Below, piece after piece: positions 46,173 to 56,510 of a stretch of DNA of 64,000 bases. This DNA comes from Melitaea cinxia (taxonomy: Eukaryota; Arthropoda; Insecta; Lepidoptera; Nymphalidae). The position numbers and the translations under genes were made by a program. Location of the stretch: NCBI RefSeq assembly GCF_905220565.1, contig NC_059402.1:10293501-10357500 (forward strand). Direction: 5' to 3'. The first letter of the stretch is position 1. Each line of letters opens with the position of its first letter. Below the pieces are notes generated by a model. It saw only the letters and a list, made by a program, of their open reading frames with translations. It had not been told where the DNA came from and did not search any database.

Positions 46173-46315
46173 TATCATATCAAAAATTGACCGCTCCAGC
46201 GGGGTTCGAACCCGCGTCTCCGACTGACCGTGTCGGCGCTCTGATATTCAAAAATGTTTAGAATTCCTAATGTGTGGGTAACACAAAAATAAAATCGTAG
46301 ATATTATAAATAGCA
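46173..46315. mobile_element. SINE copy with inverted 5' head
   Basis: The tRNA-like head (GTTCGAACCCCGC B-box) lies on the minus strand (46183-46240). The tail that follows on the plus strand (GATATTCAAAAATGTTTAGA through AACACAAAAATAAAATCG) is in direct orientation relative to the full copy at 46467-46615. The junction is the shared TGATATTC. Confidence 0.7.
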
Positions 46316-46466
46316 TGGTGTTGTCTCCTGTCAAAGATTTTCATTGCAATATGAAACTTTGAATAGTTACGGGTTTCTGTAAAGAGCTCACTGTAGACGG
46401 CCCCACGATTCGCTTAAACCGAATATAAAAATCATCATATCAAAAATTTCGAGCTAGTGGGTACAT

Positions 46467-46539
46467 CGTTCCATAGCTTAATTGGCTAGAGCGCCGACAC
46501 GGTCAGTCGGAGCTGCGGGTTCGAACCCCGCTGGAGCGG
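46467..46539 (+). tRNA. Complete tRNA-like cloverleaf (anticodon GGT), SINE head
   Basis: 73 nt fold as a full cloverleaf: acceptor CGTTCCA/TGGAGCG, D-stem GCTT/GAGC, anticodon stem CCGAC/GTCGG, 4-nt variable loop, T-stem GCGGG/CCCGC with loop TTCGAAC. The 7-nt anticodon loop is ACGGTCA, so anticodon GGT (Thr), but position 33 is C instead of the near-universal T. A T5 run follows at about 46544. Because head and downstream tail are repeated at 46173-46315, this is more likely a SINE head than a working tRNA gene. Confidence 0.5.
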
Positions 46540-46620
46540 TTCATTTTTGATATGATATTCAAAAATGTTTAGAATTCCTAATGTGTGGGTAACACAAAAA
46601 TAAAATCGTTGATTTATATG
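46540..46620 (+). mobile_element. SINE tail after the tRNA-like head
   Basis: GATATTCAAAAATGTTTAGA and GTGTGGGTAACACAAAAATA match the tail at 46240-46310. Confidence 0.75.
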
Positions 46621-46814
46621 TCATTCACTGAAAAAATGATTAAAATCGATCCAGTAGTTTTGATTTATTCATTACTGTCCGTGGCCCGCACGCGTTAACT
46701 TTAGAGTAAGACAATTCTTCTTTTCCTAAGCCATGAAAATTTCTTGTTATCTATGTTGAAATATCTAAATTCATACACTACATTTTTACTTATTTACTTT
46801 TTATACTATACTTA

Positions 46815-47460
46815 AAGGCACGCTCCCGCCGCCCCGGCCGGCCGGAACCAACGCAAACGCTACGTCCCGCAATTTTTTAATCTGTAATATCTTCGAAAAC
46901 ATTCTTATAAATTGTATGCTGTAAAGGGCCTTATAGATCTATATTAAATCAACAATGTATTTAATTAGATAAGGATTAATGCTGTATTGGTTAAAATCGC
47001 TTCGAAAATTAGCCATTATTTGTGAAAAAAGTAAATGACCAAAAAATGTTATTGTGGGATATCCATAAGAGATAGACATATACCGTAGCGGAGTTTTCTG
47101 TGGACCTTTTCAATGTGTACAATACTTAGTACATTATTTTGATAAATCTCGTAGGGTTCAGAGTTCAGACTGCGTTTGCAATGTAAGCGAAAAATGTAAT
47201 TATTTACGACATCACATTAGAAACTTCAAAAATAACAGTATTTCTCCACTATTTAATGGATGTTATTATACATATAAACCTTCCTCTTTGATCGCTCTAT
47301 CTATTAAAAAAACTGCATCAAAATCTGTTGCGTTGTTTTAAAGATTTAAGCATACATAGGGACATAGGGATATAAGGACAGAGAAAGCGACTTTGTTTTA
47401 TTGACGGTCGGAAATTTTTTTACATATTTAATGCGAATTATTCGCACGGGTATTGCTAGT
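46815..47460 (+). mobile_element. Helitron-like nonautonomous element
   Basis: GC-rich start (CCGCCGCCCCGGCCGGCCGG), a body with ATCAAAATCTGTTGCGT and ACATAGGGACATAGGG, and an end ATTCGCACGGG followed by CTAG at 47456-47459. The layout fits a Helitron 3' end; no coding capacity. Confidence 0.55.
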
Positions 47461-47649
47461 GTAATAAAATAACTATAAGTATTAGTGTCGCATTTATTTT
47501 TATAATTGGTACTCAGGTATACTTTTATAGAAAAATTGTAAACATGCCAGTTACTTATGTACCTACTACAATAATGAATAAGTATTATAAAGCTGAAAAG
47601 TTTCTTTAAACGCTCTAAGTTTCAAGGCCTACTTTACTTAATAATGCCA

Positions 47650-47990
47650 TTTATATATGCTTTGTGGTTACGACAGTAAAGAATATAGTTACCTTCTCTC
47701 TTCCCGTGGGTGTCGAGAGAGGCGACTGAGGCATAACACAGTTCTACTACCACCTGAAACTTAAGCCGACCGATGGCGATATAACCATCCAACTGCTGAC
47801 TTTCATATACACAGGCTGAATGGCAGCAGCGTCTTTGGTGTGACAAAACCAGCACTGCGGTCAACAACCTGCCTGCCCAGTGTGGTGACTATGACTAATG
47901 AGTTCACGCCATTGTTGGCGCGCGAACTTAGGGGAGGCCTATTTCCAACAGTGGACAGTGATAGGCAGAAGTGATGATCACTGGATAGCC
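47650..47990 (+). mobile_element. RTE-tailed SINE-like repeat, copy 3
   Basis: Diverged copy of the 38505-38850 repeat (CTTCCCGTGGGTGTCG, GCCGACCGATGGCGATATAA, GGGGAGGCCTATTTCCAACA). It has several short deletions. Confidence 0.8.
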
Positions 47991-47999
47991 CATTTACAG

Positions 48000-48814
48000 A
48001 GGAAGGTGATAGTTCTTTTCTCAAATTAACATGGATGAAACCGTTGTACCACAGCAAGTAGTGAATAAAGAGATGTTAATTCTCTCCAGCCAATATTTCT
48101 GTACTAATGGTTGATTTTAAATAATACATTATTAAATATCATTTAAATAATCAGCAATCACTATCAATTTGTTTTAAAAGGAAACATGTTAAAAAATATA
48201 TTTCAATTTTATTCTTTATTGTTTGACAAATCTAACATAAAAATACAAAAATAGATTAAAATTATAATGTAAGATTCTTTTGCAAGAGATGGACATACTA
48301 CAAGTTTACAAAGTTAACTTTGTAAACTAAACTAAAATTTGTATTGTATTGTATTAACTGCACAAAAACTTAAAATGTGATTTCAACAGCATTTTCAACA
48401 GCCGCACACATAACCAGTGTTTATTTTAATTATTCTTTACTTATTTGAAGTTTATCATATGTAAAAGTTCCAATGATATTTTCGAAATAAATAAAATACT
48501 TAAAAAAATTATTAATGCTAGAATGTTTTAAGCAAGTAGTACTTACAAATAGTTTTTAAAAACATTTACAAAGAATGTTCGAGTAGTTTCATTTTACATA
48601 TTTAATACACTTTGTCAACGTATTTAATGAAATTGTGTCTCATAACAGTAAATACATTAACACTACTTATGATTAATCTCCTTCAAAAACCAACTTAGTA
48701 GCAGATATTTTTTAGAAACATTGATATTGTGTATCTAAAATATTCATAAATGGAATTATGATCCTGCTACTAAGATGGTCTCTGGATACCAAGGCTGTAA
48801 GGAATGTGCCTCCT
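48000..48814. other. Region 3' of Ubc9, probable 3' UTR
   Basis: AT-rich; contains several AATAAA candidates on the minus strand (for example complement of TTTATT near 48421). No other gene seen. Confidence 0.4.
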
Positions 48815-50632
48815 TCACTCCGTTGCAGCCATAGCACGAGCTTGTGCTCTCACTCTCTTATCATATTCTAGTCGATTTTGGCTGAAAGCAAACAAAATAA
48901 ATTATGTTATAGTAAGTAGAACTAAACATTTAAAACACAAATACAAATGTTAACTATTTTAAGTATAACATAATGATGTACAAGCACACACTGGGTTTGT
49001 TAAAACACAGGCTCTAGCCTGTAATATTCCACTGCTGGGCATAGGCCTCTTTCTACATAGGTACAACACATATAGCCAAAAAGGACCTCTTACAAAATAT
49101 TTAAATTTTATTTGTTTAAGTAACAATAAATACAAACCAGTAGATTGTGTACGCTTCTGCCTGTGCAGGGTCCTTCACATTAGGTTCATTAAGCAGGTCT
49201 TGAATACCAAGAAGAATTTGTTTAATTGTTATGGCTGGACGCCAATCTTTTTCCTCGTCAAGGAGTGATAAGCAAACTGTGCCTGAAGGGTACACATTAG
49301 GATGAAACAGTGGCGGTTCGAATTTACATTTTGGTGGACTTGATGGATAATCATCTTTAAAAATCATACGTAGCTTATACAATCCACCCTCCCACGGTGT
49401 CTGCAAACATTTAAAGATTCTTTAATTACATTTAAAGAATCAATATTTATAAAAATATACTTCACAAATTCATAATATTGAACAATTAATATATATAAAA
49501 AAATAACTTTATAAATTACTATTTAAATTACATATATTATAAAATAAATTATCCAACAAAAGATACATGAAAAACAATAGAATCAAATTATTTCAATGTC
49601 ATATAGTCATCACAAAATAATAGGCCCATTTTGACATTTGACAAATACCCTAGAATGTAACTTGGTACAAAACTATAAGAAACAATAGAATAATTATTAA
49701 TTAAATTAAATGTTTTTAAAAAATATATAAATTTTGAGACACGTTAAGTAATATGATAGAATATATTGCAGCATGGAATTTCTAATTATAAAGAAACGTC
49801 TCAAAAACAACTGTTTTTCAAACGTTCCAAGTCTTTTTTTATACTAGTGCCGTAACTTATGAATTACTGAATTTTACCAGCTTCATTCGGTTTTTATAGT
49901 AATTAAATGTTGTGTAGTGATCTCTACTGAAAAAAAAATAGCTTGGTGATCAAAGCCTTAAATCAAAATTTTAATTAGCTAATAAACTATGATAAAATCT
50001 GAAAAAAAAATTCATCATAATGAGTAATATATGTGTAAACATGAGAAAAAAATATAAAAATATAGAATAAACACAAATTGATCTTTTGTACCATTGTAAT
50101 ATTTCAAATTACCTACAATATTAAAGTTAAAGTTAAATTTACATTACATAATCAAATTAATCAGGTACTCATACAAACTTGAATCGATTTATCGTGAGTA
50201 GTGAGTCGTATAGTCATTTCACTATTTACATCAGGATGACAAATGTCAAAACAGGCCTATTATATTGTGACTACTATAACACAATAATGAACTAAAAGCC
50301 ATTAAGCAAAGAACTGAACCGAACACAATACTGAAAGAGTATGATTTACACTAAAGTACTTATTTATAACGAAATTGAAGACAAACATTTCTAGAAAATT
50401 TAAAACTATACTAACCCCCTTTTTGCCAGGAATCGCACATTCCCAAGTCATGAGATTAAGAGACCCATCAGGATTTTTCATAGGTCGGGCGACGAAACCC
50501 TGTAAAACAATATTTGGTGTACTCTGATTCTTTTTAAATTAACATACAATGAAGGACATGACTTACAAAGGGATGGTCCTTGCGCCAAGCTTTTCTCTCT
50601 TCAGCTAGACGAGCGCTAGCTATGCCCGACAT
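48815..50632 (-). CDS. lwr: SUMO-conjugating enzyme Ubc9 (lesswright), 159 aa
   Basis: E2 enzyme that takes SUMO from the Aos1/Uba2 E1 and transfers it to target lysines, mainly in the nucleus. Exons (minus): 50632-50567, 50499-50416, 49400-49138, 48881-48815. Their lengths total 480 nt and all phases close. The start is MSGIASARLAEERKAWRKD, matching the basic N-terminal helix that binds E1 and SUMO. Exon 3 has the HPN motif (LFHPNVYPSG), the catalytic Cys in GTVCLSLLDEE (residue 93) and the Ubc9-type EEKDW insertion. The C-terminus ends KRVRAQARAMAATE. Every expected E2 element is present, so it appears functional. Intron 3 (49137-48882) carries an RTE/SINE-tail fragment. Confidence 0.97.
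49010..49060 (-). repeat. SINE tail fragment in Ubc9 intron 3
   Basis: CCTGTAATATTCCACTGCTG and GGGCATAGGCCTCTTTC match the end of the 45.5-46.1 kb SINE bodies. Confidence 0.6.
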
Positions 50633-51469
50633 TATCTGGAAAAACGACAATAAATACAACAACAATATAATCTTAATGTATTATAATCCTTTTACGATAT
50701 ATGTTTTCATACCAAGCGCTAATTCTAGGAAACAAATATGAAAACTAAATTATACAGCGCAAATAAACGCGTCCCACGATGCGTCAAGCAAAGGCGTTAA
50801 GAACCACAGATTAGTATATTGTTGTTGTTTTAAAATTTATCCCCAATAGGGAAAGGCAAAGGACTATAATCCATACAGCCTAGTCTGAATTTGTAAGTTT
50901 CGTTCTGATATATCAAAAGGCCGGAGCCAAGTCTGAAGTAACTTTATTGTTCTTCTGATTCGATGACTGGTAGAGTAAGGCCGAAACCAAGTCTGAAATT
51001 TCAACAGATTAGTATATATTATGTAGCTTAAGAACTATTCTTTTTTTTTTATTTATTTATTGAAAGCTGGATTCGAGTCTTTCGCGCTAAATTGTACAAA
51101 ATATTTTTTACATCGTATAAAACTTATGAGATCGTGACATATGCGTAGATAAAAAATCTGGGGTTGAATTCAACTCGGCGGTAGACAAGTCATTAAACTA
51201 AAACAATAATATTTTTTAATTATAAAAAATTTTCTACACTTTATATTTTTCCTTTATTATATCTTCTCTATTGACGAACATAATTATAAACTTGAATAAG
51301 GGTTGAAAAAAAATCTTGGATTGGCTAAGATTTGGGCGCCAGGGAATCTTTATTTTATTTTCTGAGCATGTTATTTATATCCGAAGACAGGATTAATCTA
51401 TTTAGCTTCAATGAATCGCATTTAAAAATAATGTGGTTTAAGTCAGCGTATTTCTTCCCCCTGAGATAC
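50633..51469. other. Upstream region of Ubc9
   Basis: No TATA box stands out near the start. An unassigned diverged repeat (GGCCGGAGCCAAGTCTGAAG and GGCCGAAACCAAGTCTGAAA) lies at about 50920-51000. Confidence 0.4.
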
Positions 51470-51665
51470 CTTTTTTTTTTTTTTACGTGGGGAAAATCCA
51501 TCGTGGATTCCCTCCAGCGTGGGGGCGCCAGAGGGTTATGTCAGACTCCTACTGACTAAAAACCACCATGTGTTAGCAGTCATCCGCCTGGGTGGGGCGA
51601 GATGGGGTCGCGCTGCAGCAGCAGCAGTGGACTGTGATAGGCTGCAATGACGATGATGATGACAT
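51470..51665 (+). mobile_element. SINE-like repeat
   Basis: GTGGGGAAAATCCATCGTGG, GTTATGTCAGACTCCTACTG and AAAACCACCATGTGTTAG form a common lepidopteran interspersed repeat. It ends in CAGCAGTGGACTGTGATAGG and (GAT)n, i.e. the RTE-type tail. Confidence 0.65.
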
Positions 51666-51899
51666 TATTTTGGATCTGAGAGGTGTAAAGATTATATAAA
51701 ATCGGTGTAAGATAGCACATTGCATTAATCCTTTATGTGCATTCATAGGCCCATATAATATTATTAAATGTAACATATATACATAATAATTATGTCCAAC
51801 TCAATTTTATTCACGGAATAAGTTTTCTATTTCTTTAATTTATTATTGTTCATTATAGGCATAAATAATTTGCACGACTAATGATATAATTCAGTAACA

Positions 51900-52094
51900 C
51901 TAAAATATATAAATAATATAATGGCAGGTTCCGTAGCTAGACTTATGCGACGGCTCTGGTTTGGCCAACGCCAGCGGGATCGCGGGATGCTCAACGTCTC
52001 CGCGGTCCCGCTCTAGGCGAGAGAAGATACTACCCAGGAGTTTAAAAAGCTCCGTAGTTACTAAGCCGGTCAAGGTCTTCTTCCCCGCCATTAG
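51900..52094 (-). other. GC-rich unassigned fragment
   Basis: A minus frame of 63 codons (MAGKKTLTGLVTTELFKLL) sits in GC-rich sequence directly left of the solo LTR. I do not recognise it. It may be the end of an unrelated mobile element into which the LTR element inserted. Confidence 0.3.
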
Positions 52095-52098
52095 ATAT

Positions 52099-52564
52099 TG
52101 TTAAGGACACACAAAGAAACTAGCGCCATCTAGCGGCAACCATTGAAACCACGCAAAAACAGAGACCGCATGAAACTCTCTACTCAATACTAGATGGCGT
52201 TAGAGGAACAACTGTGGAACTATATAGAAGTATAGTCTCGAAAACCGGGTACATGCGCGAACTTTCCAGAATGGTCTGGGCCTCGTCTCGGCCGATATAA
52301 ATAGCCGCAGCGAGGCGAGCGAGTACAGTTCAGTTTGAGCGATCTTCGAGGCGACTTCAAGAGTGAAAACTAGTGATCAAGAGTGATACCAGCGAAACCT
52401 ACGACATTGGCTACGACTGAGGACATTGTGAGTGCTTAGTGTTTGAACTTAGTGCTTAGTGTTTGAACCCAGTGCTTTGTGTTGGACCTAGTGCTAGTGA
52501 ATAAAGTCTTGAAAAGAGTCAGCAGGTCTTTCTCTCCAAATCCTTCGAACCCTAACACGTAACA
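52099..52564 (+). mobile_element. Solo LTR with promoter-like elements
   Basis: The termini TGTTAAGG and CGTAACA are short inverted repeats, flanked by a 4-bp direct repeat atat (52095-52098 and 52565-52568). Inside are a TATA-like GATATAAATAG (about 52296), an initiator-like TCAGTT about 30 bp downstream, and an AATAAAG poly(A) signal near 52500, in the order U3-R-U5. No internal region or second LTR is present, as expected after LTR-LTR recombination. Confidence 0.7.
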
Positions 52565-52589
52565 ATATGTTGAAGCGTTATAAAGCAAT

Positions 52590-53064
52590 CAGTACCTGGG
52601 TGACCGAGCTCAGCTCGGTATTTTTAGTAAATTGTGTTTTTTGGAAATCATATTTAAATACTAATTACACATTGATAAAATATGAATAATATTTTCCGAT
52701 TTAACTGACATAATAATAAAAAAAATGAACTGGTTATTTAAATAAAAAATCACGAGTGCAAGTAGAAAAAAAAAGGAAAAAATAATCGAGACATGGATGG
52801 ATGGATTTGAACCACGGTCTTCTCAGTCGATCCCAACCGACCGATTTTAAACCGAGCTATTTATGACAACTTTATTGAGAACTTTTAAATTACTTTCGTA
52901 TTCTTACGATATTGTAGTCATTTTTTTTATCGCCTAAAAACAGGGATAAAACGACATTTTCTAAAAATGAATCCTAGCTAAATTGATTTATCGCCCCCGA
53001 AATCCACTGCATACTAAATTTCATGAAAATCGTTGGAGATGTTTCCGAGATTTAGATTATATAT

Positions 53065-53100
<36 letters not shown>

Positions 53101-53110
53101 ACTTATGCAA
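52590..53110. mobile_element. SINE/MITE with tRNA-like segment and (CA)n
   Basis: It starts GACCGAGCTCAGCTCGGT (an inverted repeat). It contains on the minus strand a tRNA-like segment near 52870-52800 (TAGCTCGGTTTAAA A-box; GGTTCAAATCC B-box), and ends in a lepidopteran tail and a (CA)n run at 53065-53100. Confidence 0.55.
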
Positions 53111-53225
53111 CATCTTTAGTGAGGTGGCTGTTGCGGCTCAGCATCGGTATCCTACTGGTGAATTGGTAATGCTGGGGGACTTTAACGCCCACCACCAAGA
53201 GTGGCTATTCCCATACCATCAGGCC

Positions 53226-54293
53226 TAGCATGCGCGCCACGACAAAATTTTGTGTACCCCTTTTCTCGTATTATCTCTCTATGTCTACAGTAGCTAACAT
53301 GCGTGCACGCGATACTCTTCTCGTTACGTCAATAGAAGAGATAATCATTAAATTTTAGTGATCTGTGATATTTATCTCTACGGAAGCTAACATGACATCG
53401 TAATTTTGTCGAATTTTGTTTCAATATTATCGACGAGAAAGACGATAAATAAAAAATAAATAAAACCGGGTGCCTATTTTTTGTATACCATGGCGTTTCC
53501 CTATTATAATTATATAATTTCGGTATACGAAGAGCGGGAAATGCGAAAAGTCGAGTGAAGTGTGCCATATAATGACACAAAAAACGTATTTGCGCCCTGT
53601 TGCTTCTTATTCTAAATAATAATAATAATAATACTTTATTTCAGACCAAAGTATAAGTCCATATTGGGTTAGTACAACAAGACAAGACAACATTCAGAAT
53701 AAAAAACAAAACAAAATTATATTAAAAAAATCAATAAGTAAAAATAAAATTAAATAGAAAAAAAGTAAAATCAATAATCAAAAAAAAAAAATTCAAAAAT
53801 TCAAAAAATTTTAAAAATTAAAAAAAAAAAAAAAAAACAATGCGTGATAGAATTACAATTATCTAATGTGCGACAAGATATAAAGCACAACACGAGCATA
53901 TTGTTTTACATATATAATTAAATTCATTTACTTACGCCGTTTTATTTTCCATATTAGATTTTTTAAATTAGATATACACTTTTCATCTTAGCCAAAAGGC
54001 CGAGAACATTGTTAAATAAAACATGTGTCACTCGTTTGAAATTATACAAACGTTGGCTCATCCCGGTTTGGCACGATTGGTCAATAACCTTGTAAATTCA
54101 ACTTTACGACATAAGAAATAAGAATGATATTCAGTTGTGATTATGGTTGATAATGTTTCTCTACTCGACAAGGCGAAGTCTTCGGAAGAGAATTTTGTCT
54201 CTCGTAGTGCGCATGTTAGGGTAATCGAGAAAATACTCGATGTAGACATTATCTCTCTCTCTCGTCAAGAGATATCTCGTTGTATGCATGCTA
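53226..54293. mobile_element. DNA transposon inserted in the LINE
   Basis: The termini TAGCATGC...GCATGCTA are inverted repeats (imperfect over 18 bp). Flanking 4-bp direct repeats GGCC (53222-53225 and 54294-54297) join cleanly to restore the LINE frame. Subterminal regions on both sides share inverted CTCTC-rich and CTAACATGCG motifs. No transposase ORF. It encloses a retroelement at about 53610-54006. Superfamily not determined. Confidence 0.7.
53610..54006 (-). mobile_element. Retroelement with a U2 snRNA-derived head
   Basis: On the minus strand, 54006-53985 (22 nt) matches the conserved 5' end of U2 snRNA (TTCTCGGCCTTTTGGCTAAG then AT), followed by a diverged AGTGTA.ATCT. It continues into unrelated AT-rich sequence and ends with a LINE/SINE-type 3' end (GGACTTATACTTTGGTCTGA then AATAAAG and ATT repeats) near 53610. 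It is not a working U2 gene because the rest of U2 is absent. Confidence 0.55.
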
Positions 54294-54485
54294 GGCCGGC
54301 AGGACACTGACCACGCTGGTAGAGATATTCACAAACTCGCTTCAGCGCTCAATCTCACTCAACTGGTCCGGAAAGCAACTAGGGTATCCGATGTTGACTC
54401 GCATACTGCCAATTGTTTTGACATTCTCCTGACAACTGATCCTGACCGCTATTCGGTATCGGTCTCATCGCCTTTAGGAAGCTCC

Positions 54486-54537
54486 GACGTGGGTTAGAGA
54501 AAGAAAGCCTATAGGCTTTCTATCTCTAACCCACGTC
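54486..54537. repeat. 52-bp near-perfect palindrome without spacer
   Basis: 26-bp arms (centre between 54511 and 54512) pair with a single mismatch; the core is AAAGCCTATAGGCTTT. It interrupts the LINE frame between endonuclease and RT. Confidence 0.9.
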
Positions 54538-55910
54538 ACAGAGCCTCCAAGTCCTGCAAAAAACCACTACGGAAGGCTCGGTTTTACCTCATAGGCAGGA
54601 TTGGGACTAGACTTCATCATAACCACCTGGCAGTAAAGCTTTTTGGTCGCAATCGGTCCACGGGTGACCTTCTAGCATATGCCACTCACATATGGAGTGA
54701 AGCTATCGAGAGGCAAGGGGAAGCTATTGCGGTTTCACTCGATATCTCGAAGGCATTTGACAGGGTTTGGCATGACGGCCTTATTAGCAAGCTTTCCTCA
54801 TATGGCTTACCCACTTCGCTTTGTGTCTGGTTATCTGACTTCCTGAGGGATCGGACGATCCGCGTGATCATAGACGGCTGCGAGTCCGATCGATTGGCCA
54901 TCAAGGCCGGGGTGCCTAAGGGTTCAGTGCTCTCGGCAACGCTATTCTTGCTGCAGATCAACGGCCTGCTCAAAGTATGCAGATGACAGCACCGTTGTTG
55001 AGCGTTACGTGGTCCGACGTGCGAGCGAGTGGGTCGGAGGTCCAGTCGCTGAGGGAAACTATGATTCAGCATCTGAACTTGTCCCTTTAAGCTATCTCTG
55101 ATTGGGATGACGCAAACCTGGTCAAGCTTAATGCCTCTAAGACCCAGGCGTGTCTCTTTTGGCACAGCGGAGCCCTTTCCACCTGACTCCATCTTTCCGG
55201 AGTGTGTCTGTGCCCATAGCTGGCCACATGGAGCTTCTTGGCGTTACTGTATCATCTACCCTCAATTTTGGCTCATACATAGAATCAAAGACTCGAAGAG
55301 CTGCCAAAAAACTGGGCGTCCTTTTCAAGGTGAGACAGTACTTCACTCTAGAACAGCTTTTAAATTTATACCAAGCTCAAGTTCGCTCATGCATAATCTC
55401 ACTCTCACTCACATCTCTATCACTCTCATCTTTGTGATGGTTCTGCCAAGTACCAGCTAGAAGCTCTCGAGTCAATCGAGAAACGAGCCAAGAGGCTCAT
55501 TGGGGATGATACTCTGGTCGCTGCAAAGCAGCAAAGCTTAGATCATCGGCATAGGGTGGCCGCCTTCTTGGTTTTTTATCGGGTACACTTTGGAGAGTGT
55601 GCCTAGGAACTCCACGACCGGATTCTTCCCTGCCCCTTCCACCTTCGAACAACCAGACGCACTGTATTACGCCACCCCTATATGGTTGACATACTCACTA
55701 TACGCACTAAGCGATTCGCTAGTACATTCTTGATGCGTACGGCTAAAGAATGGAACTCTCTACTGCATCTGTGTTTCCGGATAGCTACAATCTGGGGATC
55801 TTTAAGTCGCGAGTGAATAGGCTACTTCTAGGTAAGCATGCTCCATCCTATACCACATTCTCACTTAACATTAGGTGAAATAGTGGTCAAACGCAAGCCT
55901 ATCTAATAAT

Positions 55911-56510
55911 AAAATATATATTAAAAAAAAATATGGTAAACCGTCAAATATGTTAAGAAAAATAGTGATAAATCATAGACAAATGACTGACTGAATAAAT
56001 AACGCACTGACTGACATAGATAAATCAATGATTAAACAAATCATGTTTTATCTATGTGATAAATAATAAAATTGACATTTGCCAAAATTGTTTCGAATGT
56101 CAGGTGTCAAGTTATCAAGTATAAATGCTCCATGATAATAACAGTACAAATAACCAAACAATATTAATTCAAAATTAAAATTTTAAGTGTGTTTTTTATT
56201 TTTATAATAATTTATACTGGACACTGGCAGAATGTAGCTAATGGCGATCGTATGCCAAAAATAAAAGAAGAAGAAGAAGAAGAACCAAACAATGATCAAA
56301 CGTTGTTTTCTTTTTTAAACAAAGTAATAATTATAGGACAAATACAAATTTAATTGAATGAAAGACAAAAATAAATACTAGTAAGAACAGTTTTTAATTA
56401 TAATAAAAAAAATCCTGAGCTTATAAAATTATTCATTATTAACTATTTTTTAGTTAATAAAAAAGGGTTGTGTGTTAAAAAGTAATTAAAGTTTATAAAT
56501 AAAGCCAAAA
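55911..56510. other. Upstream region of GTF2H2
   Basis: AT-rich. It contains a short LINE-like 3' tail with (GAA)n at about 56215-56285. The promoter is not recognisable. Confidence 0.4.

Larger units (their letters stand above)
53110..55910 (+). mobile_element. Jockey-like LINE, split by a DNA transposon
   Basis: AP-endonuclease part: ELVMLGDFNAHH.EWL (about 53160-53210), continuing after the insertion as DTDHAGRDIHKLASALNLTQL (54303 onward). RT: VSLDISKAFDRVWHDGL (about 54735), GVPKGSVLSATLF (54910); the YADD box region is frameshifted. Then LLGVTVSSTLNFGSYIE (55235) and a C-terminal RHPYMVDI...TAKEWNSL. Stops and shifts (for example 54970-55130) kill it. The reading frame is continuous across the 1068-bp insertion once that is removed. 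Confidence 0.8.

Noticed and set aside
53985..54006. Functional U2 snRNA gene
   Set aside because: Only the first ~40 nt resemble U2; Sm site and stem-loops III/IV are absent.
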